Shown piece after piece: positions 1-11,649 of a stretch of DNA of 64,000 nucleotides. Source of the stretch: Dactylorhiza incarnata (lineage: Eukaryota > Streptophyta > Magnoliopsida > Asparagales > Orchidaceae); contig JAWHQI010000019.1 of NCBI GenBank assembly GCA_033032865.1, positions 10,830,001-10,894,000 on the forward strand, given 5' to 3'. The notes under the pieces were generated by a model, which saw only the letters and a list, made by a program, of their open reading frames with translations, did no database searches and was not told the origin of the DNA. Both the position numbers and the translations under genes were made by a program. The first letter of the stretch is position 1. Every line of letters begins with the position of its first letter.

Positions 1-1570
1 AAATAATGAGGGGTGAACTAAAGGTTAATCACCAACTAAAGTAATTGTCTTGAGAAAGAGGATGGCGGGGTTGAGCCCATTAAATCCTTAATACCGTTGT
101 GGGGCCCCTTTACGGGGTATACCGCGGGAAGTCCAAGATTCACCCTAAATATAATACTAACTAAATTGTAGGCAGGAGTAGCCTAATTAGGTCAGCAAAC
201 TAGTATAGATCTCCTTCGAGGAGGAGATGGGTTGGTTCAGCTTGTGTGTTAGTCCCTGAGCCGGAGGCTCGGGTGGATTTAATAACACCTGTTTCTTATG
301 CAATTAGTGGCGAGTCTTCGGTACTAGGCTTGTCGTGTCACCGATCGGTAGTACGTTGACTCAGGTGAGGGTGAGGTTTAGAGGGCCGGTAAGTTTGAGT
401 ACCGCGGTCTGGAGGACAATCCCTAATAACCCACCCCGACCTTAAAGTCTGGTGGATTCCAGCAAGAGTACGCAGGAGCTCCGCAGTTGTGTTCTTAGCG
501 TTGAGGCATACGTGAGGTCTAGGATTGGTAGTGAGCATACCCGCCTAGGATGTGGAGTGCCCGATCCACTGCCACCGTGAGCCACGATGGTCGGTACCCG
601 AAAGGTTGGCTTCCTTTCTAACAAATTGAGAACTATAAAGGTCTTTGCGCATAGAGTCGTGTGGGTGAGTTGCATTGCATGGCTGCATAATTCACATCAT
701 GAACATAGCATAGCATAACAGACATCTGCATACCCCCATCATATTAATTAGTATGGGCTCTTTTATATGATGGGTTACCTGGACATCTTTACTTATATGT
801 CGTATGGGCGTTCATATAAGTTAAGGTACGAATCTGTGATGGTAGATAGTTTATGTTACTGCATTGCCTTTACTTACTTATTGTTCACTATATTGCCTCT
901 ACTTGTTTACTATTTACCGCACTTACTGACATGCTCTTTACCTATACCTTGTTACTGTTAGCTCTACTATTTATATTTATGTACTGCTAGTTAGTGTCAT
1001 GTCACTCTTCTTGTTTACCCCTTATTTGTCATCCGCTTCTTCCTCTCACTCGGTGCCTAGGAGTCGTGAGGGAGGCGAGGACAAAACGGTTTAGTCTTTA
1101 TGACTAACGGTCGGATGTGGCCGTACAGTAGTCCGAGGAGACGGAGTTACCCCGTGTGCAGCAGGACGAGAGAGATGGACTTGACCCGCAGTTGCAGTAT
1201 ACTACCACCGGACAGGTTGATAGTTAGTTTGTAGTTTTCGCGTGTTTTGTAGTGAGAGGGAGAGTACTTTCTTTTGGATATGTATTCGGGCATCCACCCT
1301 TATTTCTTGTACTTTTCCTTTGTGGACATTTTTCTGTTTCATTATATAGTTATATGATGTTGTGACACGTGGACATGCCCCTTTCTTTTGGCATTTACTT
1401 ACTTATGATTGTATAGCCGGCAGAGTCGGTGCTGAGCGGTGTTGGCCAACCCGAGTGTTGGTGACACCGCAAGGCAGCGATTCTGGGCGAAGATCCACCT
1501 TGACCGTGCGATACGGGAGAGGTTCGAGTTTTCAAGTACCCGAGCGGGTTTTGAGAAAAGAGATTTTACA
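1..1570 (+). mobile_element. 3' part of a LARD-family LTR, plus orientation
   Basis: This stretch is the reverse complement, at high identity, of the left ends of the long LTRs that start at 46493 and 54704. It ends in ttttaca, matching the LTR terminus (the others begin tgtaag on the plus strand). The retrotransposon it belongs to reads on the plus strand and its body lies left of the window. The sequence immediately after 1570 is an older LTR of the same family in the opposite direction, so this copy inserted into a relative. No coding sequence is recognised; the short ORFs here are chance. Confidence 0.8.
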
Positions 1571-4318
1571 CAACCTAACCTAGACCTATCGTACGCCTCA
1601 ACGCAAAACCGCGGAGCGCTTGCATACTCTTACTGGCTGGACCACCAAACTTTCTTGGCTAAGAGCAAATCCACACTTGCCGAGTCAGCATATCGACGTC
1701 GGTGTGATCGATCGTCTATACCGAAGACCCACCACCTTTATGTACATGCAATATGATTACGGTGTATCTTCGAGCCATAGGCTCCCCGGGCTAACCCGCC
1801 CGTCGCAACAACCTTCCGAGCCACCTGCTCGCCGGACAAACCCGTCCGCAACCACATCCACCGAGCCTACTGCTCGTCCGACCAAACAAGGTAACACCCA
1901 CAACAGCGGGGTGTGGGTGAGTGTATTATCAGGTTAATCTTGCATAACAACTTACTCCTACAATTTAAGGTTAATATTGGACTTCCCAAGGTCTACCATG
2001 TGAGGGGCTCGCAGCGGTACTAGGTGGTACGATGGGATGATAGCCCAAACCGCCCTTTCCAAGATACTTATTTTTATTGATGTCTACCCTTGAACATACC
2101 CCTCTTACCATTTCACTTGTGTTAACCCTAAGTGTTTTATGGCTCTCCAAGGGGAAGACGATCTTTCGTCGATCCCGAGCACAACCTTGCCCCTTAGCTT
2201 ATCGAGCACACTCAACATATAGGCTCCTATTGATGACCTAAAACCTCCTCAACCAGACTAAGTACACCATCTACCTTCCATTCCCACCTAACGGTCTACA
2301 AGTTACTCAAGGTTTACAGTTTTACTATACGCAGAGCAAATGAGCTACATGAGGTGCTTGAGAGGAGGTACTCAAAATAATCATCAAAATGACTCAAGGT
2401 TATTATTGGGGGTGAGTTATGACATCATAGCACCATCTCCAGAAGTTTATAATTTTTCTACTTTATTTGGTATTTATTATAATTCCTCCAAAATTAGAGA
2501 ACCTATACTTTTGTACATCAAGTATAGTTTTCCGACATTGTATGACTTCACTAAAATTTGTACAACTAGATAAATGTAAAATAGCAGTCAAATCTGAATT
2601 TCATAATTTTTCAGAAAGGTTTTGACCTCCAAATAAAATATTGACTAATTTATCAAATTCAAGAATTTACAAAGGAAGCACCAAAAATCCTCATTCAAAA
2701 ATTCCAAGAAAATTAACAGATGTCCAAAGTGATCAGAAAAGTTTACTGGTTGAGTTTCATTATTTTCCAAATTCAGTCGACCATATAAATCCTTTAATTA
2801 AATAAACAAATTCTAGGACACTTTGTGAAGTGAACCATATAAAAACTCCTCCAAAAATTATACCAAAATTAACAGATCACATTATTGCCCTATAAAGTTC
2901 TCTGACCAAGTTTCATGATTTTTCAGTGAGTATAAAATCCACCAATCAATTTTCATACAACTAGGGTAAAGATTGGGGTTATGAATGAAGTACTATATAC
3001 ATCAATCCAAAATTCATAACAAAATTATCAAAGAATGATATCATCCATATAACCTTACTGACAAAATTTCATGGGCGTCCAAGGTATTATGATTACGTAA
3101 ATTCTTAATATAAGAAAGTGACCTAATTGATTCTTAATTAATTCAGAAGGGGTAAATGTTCCTAAAAATTCCGGATAAATTATCTAGGGCATAATGCCAC
3201 CCTATGAAACTACCTGCCAAGTTTCAAGTCCTTCCAAGAACATACGATCATATGTCCTTCAATAGGTTCAATATACAAACCTAAGGTTTGAGCAAGGGTT
3301 CTAAGGCACATCCACCCTACACCACCCAAAAACACTTGTGGGGGTATTTTATATGACATCAAGTTAGTGGTCAAAGTTTCACAATATTTGGATGAGGGTT
3401 GACCTCCCAAATCCATCAAGTGCACTTTTGATCTATAATACCATAGTTTGACAAAGTTTGGGTTACTCAATTACCCTACGATTCAATCCCAAATGGGATG
3501 AAATTTTTACCAGAGTCATGTCATGACCCTAAGAACCACCCACCAAAATTTGGAGGGGTTTTGATGTCATTAGACCCTAAAATAAATTCATACATGAATT
3601 ATTAAATTTCTACAAAAACTATAGAAAAAGTTTCTCCAAAAATTCCCATTTTTTGATATGTTATGGGTGTGGGTACAAATAACCTATGTTTCACTTTTCA
3701 AGACATTTGGATGAATGGATTGATGGGGGCACACAAATCAATCTCTGGTCAACCCTATGTACAGGTTGCACCATTTTGAGTGCTGCAGTCAAACTAGTGG
3801 GCCAAATTGGCTCAAATCAAGTTTAAATTAAAGTTGACATCAGGGGCTACAAGTTTGGTATAGATCACTTTTCCAGTAGAGGGTTCTAAGAATTTTCTAT
3901 AATTATTTCTAACTACTGCCAGTAAAGGGACAGAAATAGGAGTATCAAATATATTGTTACATAAACTTGCACATATCTTAAAACACAAACGAAGGGCATC
4001 CCTTCATCTTCTCCAATCAGCCAACGACCACGGTTGGCCCGTCCTGTAGCAACTTGGGAGGTGATTTCCCGGCTGGGTAATTGGGGTATTACGAGGGGAC
4101 CCCCTTACTGGGTTAGACACGTCATGGTGGGGTCATGGGTCACGGTGATGCCCTAAGGCCAACCCTATGCTTGGTAACTAGAAATCACTATTCGCGGACC
4201 ATGGTGATTTTCGCCTCGAGCCTAAGCTCTTATGTTCTCTTTGCGCATCCTAGGGTTTTGTCATGACCTAGTCATGACAAAACTGTCCTAGGGGTCTAGT
4301 CCTTTGGGTGATGTTATA
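1571..4318 (-). mobile_element. Old, diverged LARD-family LTR fragment
   Basis: The sequence aligns by eye, with much divergence, to the minus-oriented LTRs further right. The stretch near 1590-1670 matches 42855-42930, the leader-like stretch at 3985-4060 matches 45535-45610, and the right end (ctaggggtctag, then gatgttata) matches the LTR end ctaggggtctag...gatgttaca seen at 51394 and 59614. It begins abruptly where the plus-oriented LTR inserted. On its right it abuts a reverse transcriptase fragment, so it inserted there. There is no coding capacity. Confidence 0.65.
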
Positions 4319-4696
4319 GTAGTAACCAGCAAGTCATAAGAAATTGCGCACATCCACTGTCGACTTCAAAGGCGGTCATTCCCTTACTGCTCATACCTTG
4401 GCAGGGTCCACTGCTAAACCTGCTCCACTGATGGCATGGCCCAGGAAAGTGACCTCTCGGAGCCAGAACTCGCACTTACTAAACTTGTCGAACAACTGGT
4501 TTTCCCTCAGCTTCGCTAATACCAAAGCCAAATGTTTCGTATGCTCCTCCCCGACTTCGAATAAACCAAGATGTCATCGATGAACACAATCATTAAGACA
4601 TCAAGGTAAGACTCGAACACCCTGTTCATCAGGCTCATTAACGCAGAGGGGGCATTTGTGAGCCCAAACGGCATGACAGTAAACTCATACAGACCA
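4319..4696 (-). pseudogene. Ty3/Gypsy reverse transcriptase fragment (element E)
   Basis: Read on the minus strand this is the palm region of a Ty3/Gypsy reverse transcriptase. It shows [11 protein letters not shown], then the catalytic box [10 protein letters not shown], then SKCEFWL, FLGHAIS and a degenerate form of the family motif GLAGYY. A frameshift follows SKSG, and at least three stops occur in the last third, two of them where tryptophan or glycine is expected (tga for tgg/gga). The N-terminal part would lie to the right but is cut at 4696 by element A. The C-terminal side is cut at 4319 by an LTR. It is the oldest coding relic in the window. Confidence 0.85.
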
Positions 4697-5237
4697 TGTA
4701 ACGCCCCAGATTTTTTCGATAATTATGTAATTCAGTGATAACGTGTTTATGACGTCAGGGTGTTACTTTTAACATCAAGTTGACAGCGCGTCGTCGTTAG
4801 TGCGTTTTCGCGTCCATTAGATCTAGCCAACCAGATGTTGGGATTTGTGTCGAAAGTAGAAAATTTTATGTTGGAAAATTAAGTTGTGTAATTTTAGACT
4901 TGCTCGTCAAGTTTCGTTCCGATCCGTGCCGTTTTGGAGCCTCAGCGCATTTTGGAAGTTTTGTAGAATATATGTTCGCCGTAAACTTTAAAATCTTATA
5001 TCTCAAGAACGACACGTCGGAATTCGTTTTTGACTTCCTCATTGGATTCGTAGCGTCGACATTCGCCTTTGGTGCGATTTTTATCGGCTTCAACATTCGT
5101 TTAATTTTTGGTAATAATATACTATTATTATATTTATTATTTATATTAATATCATACTATGTGTTCAGCGATATACATCTTTGATACAACGATATATATA
5201 TCTTTCATATATATACTATATTAAAAAGAAATATAGT

Positions 5238-5802
5238 TGTTCAACCTATAATTCGTCGAGATCAGAAAGGCCTAAGGAGATGCCTATTCGCAGACCTCGC
5301 GAGGCGAGCAGAGGCGAGCATGGGTGAGCAGGGGCGAGCAGAGGCGAGCAGGGGCGAGCAGGGGCGAGCAGGGGCGAGCAGGGGCGAGCAGGGGCGAGCA
5401 GAGGCGAGCTTGGGCGAGTACCTCACGAATATGGGTGAGTAGCCCTTGTAACTCGCGAGCTTAGGCAGTATACTCGCCCGTCCCCCCTAAGATTTCTCTA
5501 TAAATAGACCCCAAGGATACTAGAAATGACACATTTGGAAGTGGTCGAGGTCCCCCCAAGCTTGATACTCGCCAAGTCCATGCCCGTCTAGTACCTTGCC
5601 CAGCTTTTGGTTGCGGAGGGAAAGTTTCTCCCAAACTTCCGGGTATGTGGTAGGACCTCCCTGCCGGAGCACCTGGGGTATGCTTATAGTCATTTTCTCT
5701 CTCCTATTTTAGCTATCTGAGCCGTGGAGTTGGACCGCAGGATCAGTAACCTCCGGCTGCATTGATCCGAATTTTGGAGTCGGGATTTTCCTGGCTTCAA
5801 CA
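5238..5802 (+). mobile_element. Tat-like solo LTR G inside the LTR of A
   Basis: It begins tgttcaacct and ends ggcttcaaca, close to the ends of element B's LTR (tgtacaacct...tttcaaca). It is flanked by a perfect 5-bp target duplication, atagt (5233-5237 and 5803-5807). It shares with B's LTR a ctataaatagacc TATA region (near 5501) and a downstream stretch around tttgtggtagga. No internal domain is present, so it is a solo LTR left by LTR-LTR recombination. Confidence 0.88.
5296..5418 (+). repeat. 10-bp GCGAGCA minisatellite in solo LTR G
   Basis: About twelve tandem copies of gaggcgagca or ggggcgagca upstream of the TATA region of the solo LTR. The same gcgag theme recurs in B's LTR, which suggests a U3 repeat characteristic of this lineage. 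Confidence 0.9.
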
Positions 5803-6347
5803 ATAGTGGTCTGCGATTAGAGTGAGATCAAAAATCCCCAAAAAAATACTGGACGTTCGATATGGCGTAATAATTCCGGAACCGCTTGATTTCGGGGGAA
5901 AACCTAACACTACGCTCATAAACACGCATCCATCCAACGCACACGCCGCATCTTCTTCCCGATCCTCAGTCTGCAAGAAACCCTCGCGCTCCCTCCTCCT
6001 CGCCGAACTCCAGCCCCCGTCAATAACTCTCGCCAATCAGAACCCTCGCGATTTCAGACGGCGCCCTCCTCAGATGTGCGACTTCTGCTTTCTGCAACCC
6101 GTGAATCCCAAATACCTCCCTCCTGCTGCTTAGTGTTTCAGACCGTCCAGCTCCGATCGATTCCAAGGTGCATCATTTTCCCTTTACACTTCCCTCAACC
6201 ATTCAAGAACTCCATCAAGAAATGAATTTTCCAGTGCAGTATTTGATCGATTAAAGTTCCCGAAGCTTTGCCTCTCCACATCACGTAAGACCTTTCTAAC
6301 GACATTAATTAAGTTTTCAATTAACTTCTCATTTCAGAAATCCTTTA
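5803..6347. other. Unexplained segment, gene-like leader sequence, no ORF
   Basis: After the solo LTR there is C-rich sequence (about 5930-6130) with ctcctcctcgcc, caatcag and pyrimidine-rich tracts, reminiscent of a plant promoter and 5' leader. It has no counterpart in the LTR at 63083, so it belongs to something inserted in the LTR of A. No recognisable protein is encoded. Confidence 0.4.
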
Positions 6348-7853
6348 GGGCCCGTTCGTTTGCACGGAATTGAAGACATGAAATTGAAATTCGACGACGA
6401 ATACCAATTACGCCGTTCGGTTCTTAGGTAGCTTTAAGAATTGAAATTTGAGTTGAATATCATGTAATTGATTTTAGCCAGGACACAAAATCTAGCTGGA
6501 CATATCGGAATTAGGCGAGTTTGACTCGCTCAATTTTCTCCCGATAAAAAAAAGAGGAGCGACTCCTTAACTGCGCTTCCCGTTCCTCCTCGATATTCTA
6601 ACACTCATTTTTTTCGCACAAAACGCGTTTTCATCCGGGCGCGCATTCTTTCGCCCGAGCGGGCATTTTTCGCCCTGGCGCACATTTTTCGATCGGGTGC
6701 GTTTTTTGCCCTGACGCGCATTTTTCGCCCGGGCGCGCGTTTTTTCGCCCGGGCGCGCATTTTTCGCTCGGGTACGCGTTTTTCGCCCGGGCGCGCGAAT
6801 TTCGCCCGAGCGCGCGTATTTCGCACGGGTGCATGTATTTCTTCCGGGCGCGCATTTTTTCTCCCGTGTGCGCATTTTTCGCCCGGGCGCGCATTTTTCG
6901 CCCGAGCGAGCTTTTTCGCCCGGGAGTGCGTTTTTCGCCCGGGCGCGCGTTTTTTCGCCCGGGCGCGCATTTTTCGCCTGGGCGCGCGGTTTTCGCCCGG
7001 GCGCACATTTGTCTTCGGGCGCGTGTTTTTCGCCCGGGCGCTCATTTTTTTTCGCTCGGGCGCGCGTTTTGTCTCCCGGGCGCCAGTTTTGTCTCCCAGG
7101 TGCCCGTTTTTTTCCCGGGCAGGCGTTTTTCTTCCGAACGAGCATTTTTCGCCCGGGCGGGCGTTTTGTCGCCCGGGCGCGCATTTTTCGCCCGAGCGCG
7201 TTTTTTCGCCAGTGCGCGCATTTTGTCTCCCGAGCGCGCATTTTTCGCATGAGCGCAGTTTTTCGCCCGGGCGTGCGTTTTTTTCGCCTGGGCGCGCGTT
7301 TTTTCGCCAGGGCGCGCGTTTTGTCTCTCGGGCGCCCGTTGTCTCCCGCGCGCCCGTTTTTCGCCCGGGCAGGAGTTTTTCTTCCGGACGAGCATTTTTC
7401 GCCCGGGCGAGCTTTTTGTAGCCCGGGCGCACATTTTTCGCCTGAGCGCGCATTTTTCGCCCGGGCGCACGTTATGTCACTTGGGCGCCCGTTTTTCGAC
7501 CGGGCGCCTGTTTTTCTTCCGGGCGGGCATTTTTCGCCCGGGCACGCGTTTTGTCGCCCGACCATGTGTTTTTCGCCCGGGCAAGCGTATTTCGCCCGGG
7601 CGGGCATTTTTTTTCAGCAGACCCATTTTTTATTATATATGTAAAAAATATTATTTTCCTATAATATTTTTAAATTTCTAGATTGAATCTTATCTATCAA
7701 CGAACAAAAGAATTAATTAATTTCACAATATTCATCAATATTGTTTATTAGGTGAACGCTGAAATTGGAATTAGACAAATTTCAATTCTGAATATCGAAT
7801 CCTAGTATCGAATTCCAATATCAAATTTCAATTCTGTCCAAACGAACGGACTC
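6348..7853. mobile_element. PIF/Harbinger-like nonautonomous DNA transposon
   Basis: The ends form an imperfect terminal inverted repeat: gggcccgttcgtttg on the left and, reading inward on the opposite strand, gagtccgttcgtttg on the right, each followed by a cagaattgaa-like stretch. A 3-bp tta duplication flanks it (6345-6347 and 7854-7856). The TTA duplication and a GG-rich start with a GTTYG core fit Tourist/PIF-Harbinger MITEs. There is no transposase. Most of the interior is a GC-rich tandem repeat. A hAT origin was considered, but no 8-bp duplication is present. Confidence 0.7.
6610..7612. repeat. CpG-dense 20-22-bp minisatellite inside the PIF-like element
   Basis: About 45-50 variant copies of a unit that reads roughly cgcccgggcgcgcattttt. 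Each unit has a 10-bp perfect palindrome, cgcccgggcg, several CpGs and a run of T. Because the unit almost never yields a stop on the minus strand, long lysine/arginine-rich ORFs (up to 346 codons, 6567-7607) appear in overlapping frames. They look like a by-product of the repeat, not genes. Confidence 0.9.
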
Positions 7854-7856
7854 TTA

Positions 7857-9364
7857 TTCTTTTCTCTAAATCTATAATCTTATTTTTATCAGATCTCATT
7901 TCTGCTCTGCTTTTTTTAAACCTCAGTTCTTTAGCTTTCACTTTTATACATCTATAATTTTTTAACAAATCTGTTTTCTAAACTATCTACTTTATTTTGT
8001 GTTTCATTTTCATTACCTATTTTTAGATCTCGGTTTTTATTTGCACTGATCTACGCCAAGCATCTCCATGCTTGACGAAATTTTCTGCATCCCAAATTGC
8101 AGCATAGATGTTGTCCGAAATAAAAAATAAAAACCAAATAGCGGCATTTATGGCGATATTGAGTTCAGATCTCTGTTTTAAAATTAAACTCTATTTCAGA
8201 TTTCATTTTTAAGCCTCTTCATAAGATCTGCGAATGTAATAACACACTGCTTCTGCTAATGCTCATCACGTCATTCATAATGGTTTATATGATTTAGATC
8301 TTCCAAATCGTATCAACTCATCCTTAATATGGTATATATGAACTATATTTTGTTACAGGTTTTGGTACCTTGATCAACTGCATGCCCATCTCTTCTGTGC
8401 TTAGCTTCTTCGATTATGTCCTTCTCACTTCTTACATCGGGTAACCTCTTCCATTCTTTCTTCGGAAATAGATTTTAATTTTAAGGAATTCATAATTTAC
8501 TATGTTTCCTCCATTAATTCCATCCGCTGCTTCTCAAAATTTATTTGTTACTTTCTTCACCCTCTATCTTTTCAATTTCTGCTCCTGTAAGAGAGTATAA
8601 TTACATTGATCTGACAGCTTTCTCTTACTGGAGTATAATTGCATAGTCTCTTTCTTTATTCCTGATGGATAGACTCTATTACATCTAATTAACATGATAT
8701 TTTCAATGCCTGTTAGTATGAATCCTGCTAAAAAAAGACAAATTGAAAATAGAAACATTTTCGAGGCGAGTTTTGGCCCCTTAACACAGAAACTTCAATT
8801 TTTTGACTCAACGATGATTCATGATTGAGCTGGCTCATTCTGTTGTATTCTAATATGACTCCGATTATAATTTGCAGGAAAAATAAAAATGGGATAGTCG
8901 GGGAACAAAAAAAATACAAGAAAGAAAGGGAGAGAGTATTATCCATTGAAGATAAAAAAGAGGTTATATTTTTCAGATTTTGTGTAGTTTATTAGCATTG
9001 TCGATTTTTAATTTCCCTTAGTTTACTCATTTACATAGAGGTTTCTAAATAATTTGATGTTTTTCTAATTATAATAATTAACAATTATTTGAACCATCTT
9101 AATGTGATCTAATTGGGTTTAATAAAAAAAACATTACACTGTAATTATTTTTAGGTTGCATAATTTTATTTACGTCTTCTTTCATTGCCTTTATCTTTAG
9201 ATTAGTACTTCAAACACTTAATATGAATTTAGGTTAAGGGGCGGGATTTGATCTTATGCATAGGATTGAAGACCTGTTACAAAGTAGTTCTGGTTACGGG
9301 CGGAGCCCCATCACGACCGCAGTTAGGATAGTGGGAAAACCCTGTCACAGTCGTGGTTAAGAAC
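7857..9364. other. AT-rich unexplained sequence, no gene
   Basis: T-rich sequence with scattered intron-like features (pyrimidine tracts and ag, for instance around 8350-8450). No ORF is convincing and no repeat ends are visible. Together with 5803-6347 and 9716-11640 it forms the segment embedded in the LTR of A. Confidence 0.4.
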
Positions 9365-9715
9365 TCAGTATCGTCTGTCGAATGTTCCCTCCCGCGCTGA
9401 ATGTCGCCGCCCCTGCCGAATGTCTTGTCTCTGATGAATGTCGCCGCCCACGACCAATGTCGCCCACCCGACCAATATCACCCCCCACGATCAATGTCGT
9501 AACCCACGACAAATGTTCCACCACGATAAATGTCGCCCCCACGACAAATGTCGCCCTCACGATAAATATCGTCTTGGATCGGGCCGGAGGCCCGTGCCTG
9601 TCGTGGGTGCGATATTTGTCGTGGAGGCGACATGTGTCGTGGGGGCGACATGTGTCGTTGGGGCGACATGTGTTGTTGGGGAGACATGTGTCGTTGGGGC
9701 GACATGTGAAGAGAT
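9365..9715. repeat. Fold-back minisatellite of 15-18-bp units
   Basis: The left half (about 9380-9570) is a run of units like cccacgacaaatgtcgcc. The right half (about 9598-9708) is a run of the opposite strand, like ggcgacatgtgtcgtggg, with an 18-bp period. They meet around a gggccggaggcccg centre (9579-9592), so a single strand can fold into a long hairpin of repeats. ORFs on both strands are products of the repeat. Confidence 0.8.
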
Positions 9716-11206
9716 GGTAAACAAACATAATAACGAAACTAAAGTAGAAAGAACAACAAAATCAGCAGTCTATGCAAAGCATGGTAGATCCTAAACAGTA
9801 ATTTAGTATTAAATATGATAAAATAAATTGCAAGCTTATTTGTTGTAGAGACTGTGGAAATGAAATAGGATGGAGACAAATTTTGCAATATGAAAGTCCT
9901 AGTGCAGGTAGAACCGTGTGCTAGGGTCTTGAAAATGACAATAAAGACGGTTTTGGAAGGAAACAAAAGCGCTCATGGAAATGGAGTGGGAGTTCAACGT
10001 TTGAGCCCGTCGATTAGAAGAAAATCATTCACCTCAGCGACATCAAACTATCGATAGGTAGGGAAACAATTTCTAATAAATTTTTGTATAATTAAACATC
10101 AAATGTCGTGTATATCATACTTCTTAAGAGAAAAAGAGTCATTTTACTCTTATACTAATGGAATGTAGATTTACAAAATAACTCATGAGAATGCTTCTAC
10201 CATTCATACCACAAATCATGTTTAAATATTTATTTATTTGGAGAAGAAGAAGTAGCAGAAATATGCACTTGGGTCTCCTTTGATGGAGTCAAGGACTCTG
10301 ATGCCCAAAGTTTATTGTAAGTTTAACTTCTCTAGTAAATGCATTCAAACCAAAATACAATGTAAATAATTACCAACAATCATTAAAATCCATGGCTGAA
10401 TAGTATCCTCATATATTGCCTAAACAAAAGTAAGTATAAGAACTTACATGCACTTCTATATAAATATTGCCTCAATTCGTTGATACTTCGAATGGTTCAG
10501 CAGATCGAAAGTGTATGGTTTCTCCGAAATCCTGAACAAAATAAATTATTATACAATCCAAACCACCAAAACAAAATTAAAAATAAAGAGATTCCCTTGA
10601 TGTCGTTCTTGATTGTGAAGTCCCTCTAGCATTCAACTTGCTCCTGATTACAAATAATTGGTCAGATTATGCATAACTAAAATGATTTGATATGCATTTT
10701 AACTTCCAGAAATCATATCGAACATAAGACATAAAAACACATCTCATTACAGGGTTTCTAAATAAAAATGAAAGTCTCACCATCAACCAAATTCGTAAGT
10801 ATAACTATGAAGCTTCCGGAATATAAAACCTATAAAATTACTCCCGGCAACACTAATATGTCAAGTTATTTTGAGGAAATAAGTGGAACAGTTGAAGTGC
10901 AAGTTGGGAAAATGTAAGAGAGTTCTGCTCATACAGCTGAAGGCATACAGGAAGCCAAGTTGGTACATGGAAATAACATTGAAAAAAGCATAAATCGTAA
11001 ACAAAATTCGGAAACAAAAACAAAATGCAAAACGAAACCTGATTTCGAAAAGGAAATCGATAACGTAAAATGAAACTGCAAAACAGTGGTTCGGAAGATG
11101 CCCTAAATGAGCGAGTAGCAAGTAGAAATCATTAATGTCGTTCTTCTATGTCGCTGTCTGGAGCGAGGAGGAAGGAGATCGGTGGAGTAGATGAAGGTTT
11201 CAGATA
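9716..11206. other. Unexplained sequence, no gene
   Basis: AT-rich single-copy-looking DNA. I see no domain, RNA gene or terminal repeat. On the minus strand the C-rich stretch at 11100-11470 looks like another gene leader, but no coding product can be recognised. Confidence 0.35.

Positions 11207-11245
<39 letters not shown>
11207..11245 (+). repeat. 39-bp uninterrupted G tract
   Basis: A perfect homopolymer of 39 G in the assembly. It sits in a GA-rich region (11150-11420). The length may reflect sequencing or assembly error as well as biology. Confidence 0.85.
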
Positions 11246-11246
<1 letters not shown>

Positions 11247-11649
11247 ATGAGAGGATACCTGGCCGAGGGCGAGCGAGGAGCGATCTGCGAGAAAGAGCGA
11301 CTGAAGCCACGGAGAGCAGCGACAGAAGTAGGTTACCAGCGACAGAATCATATACGGTCATGGAAAACCCGGTGCAGAGGAGAAGGCATGAGCGGGATCA
11401 GTGGAGGCGAGCGAGCGAGGGGGATACGTCGTCGTGAGGGAGTAGTTTTAGGGCATAGAATATCGGGAATGAGAGGGTTTCCAAAAACTTTTGAATTTTA
11501 TGTATTTCCATCGTTATTTTTATTATAGGGATATTGTGTAATTACACAAATAGTCATTATATTTTATAAATTTTCATTTTTTTCATAATATATGTTAAGT
11601 CATTGGAGTAAAAGAATGATGCTATATTTGGCAATTTTGAGTGTTGCAC
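11246..11649. other. End of the unexplained segment and junction with the LTR of A
   Basis: GA-rich then AT-rich sequence. Around 11650-11730 there is an att/aat microsatellite (cataatattattatta) after which the sequence again follows the LTR seen at 63790-64000. I could not find terminal inverted repeats or a clear target duplication that would define what was inserted. Confidence 0.4.

Noticed and set aside
6567..7607. A 346-codon minus-strand ORF rich in arginine and lysine, with long overlapping ORFs in other frames
   Set aside because: It is made wholly of the GC-rich minisatellite, which contains almost no stop codons in any minus frame. Units vary in length, so no protein repeat is preserved.
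6348..7853. hAT transposon
   Set aside because: No 8-bp target duplication is present; a 3-bp tta duplication and the terminal sequence fit PIF/Harbinger better.
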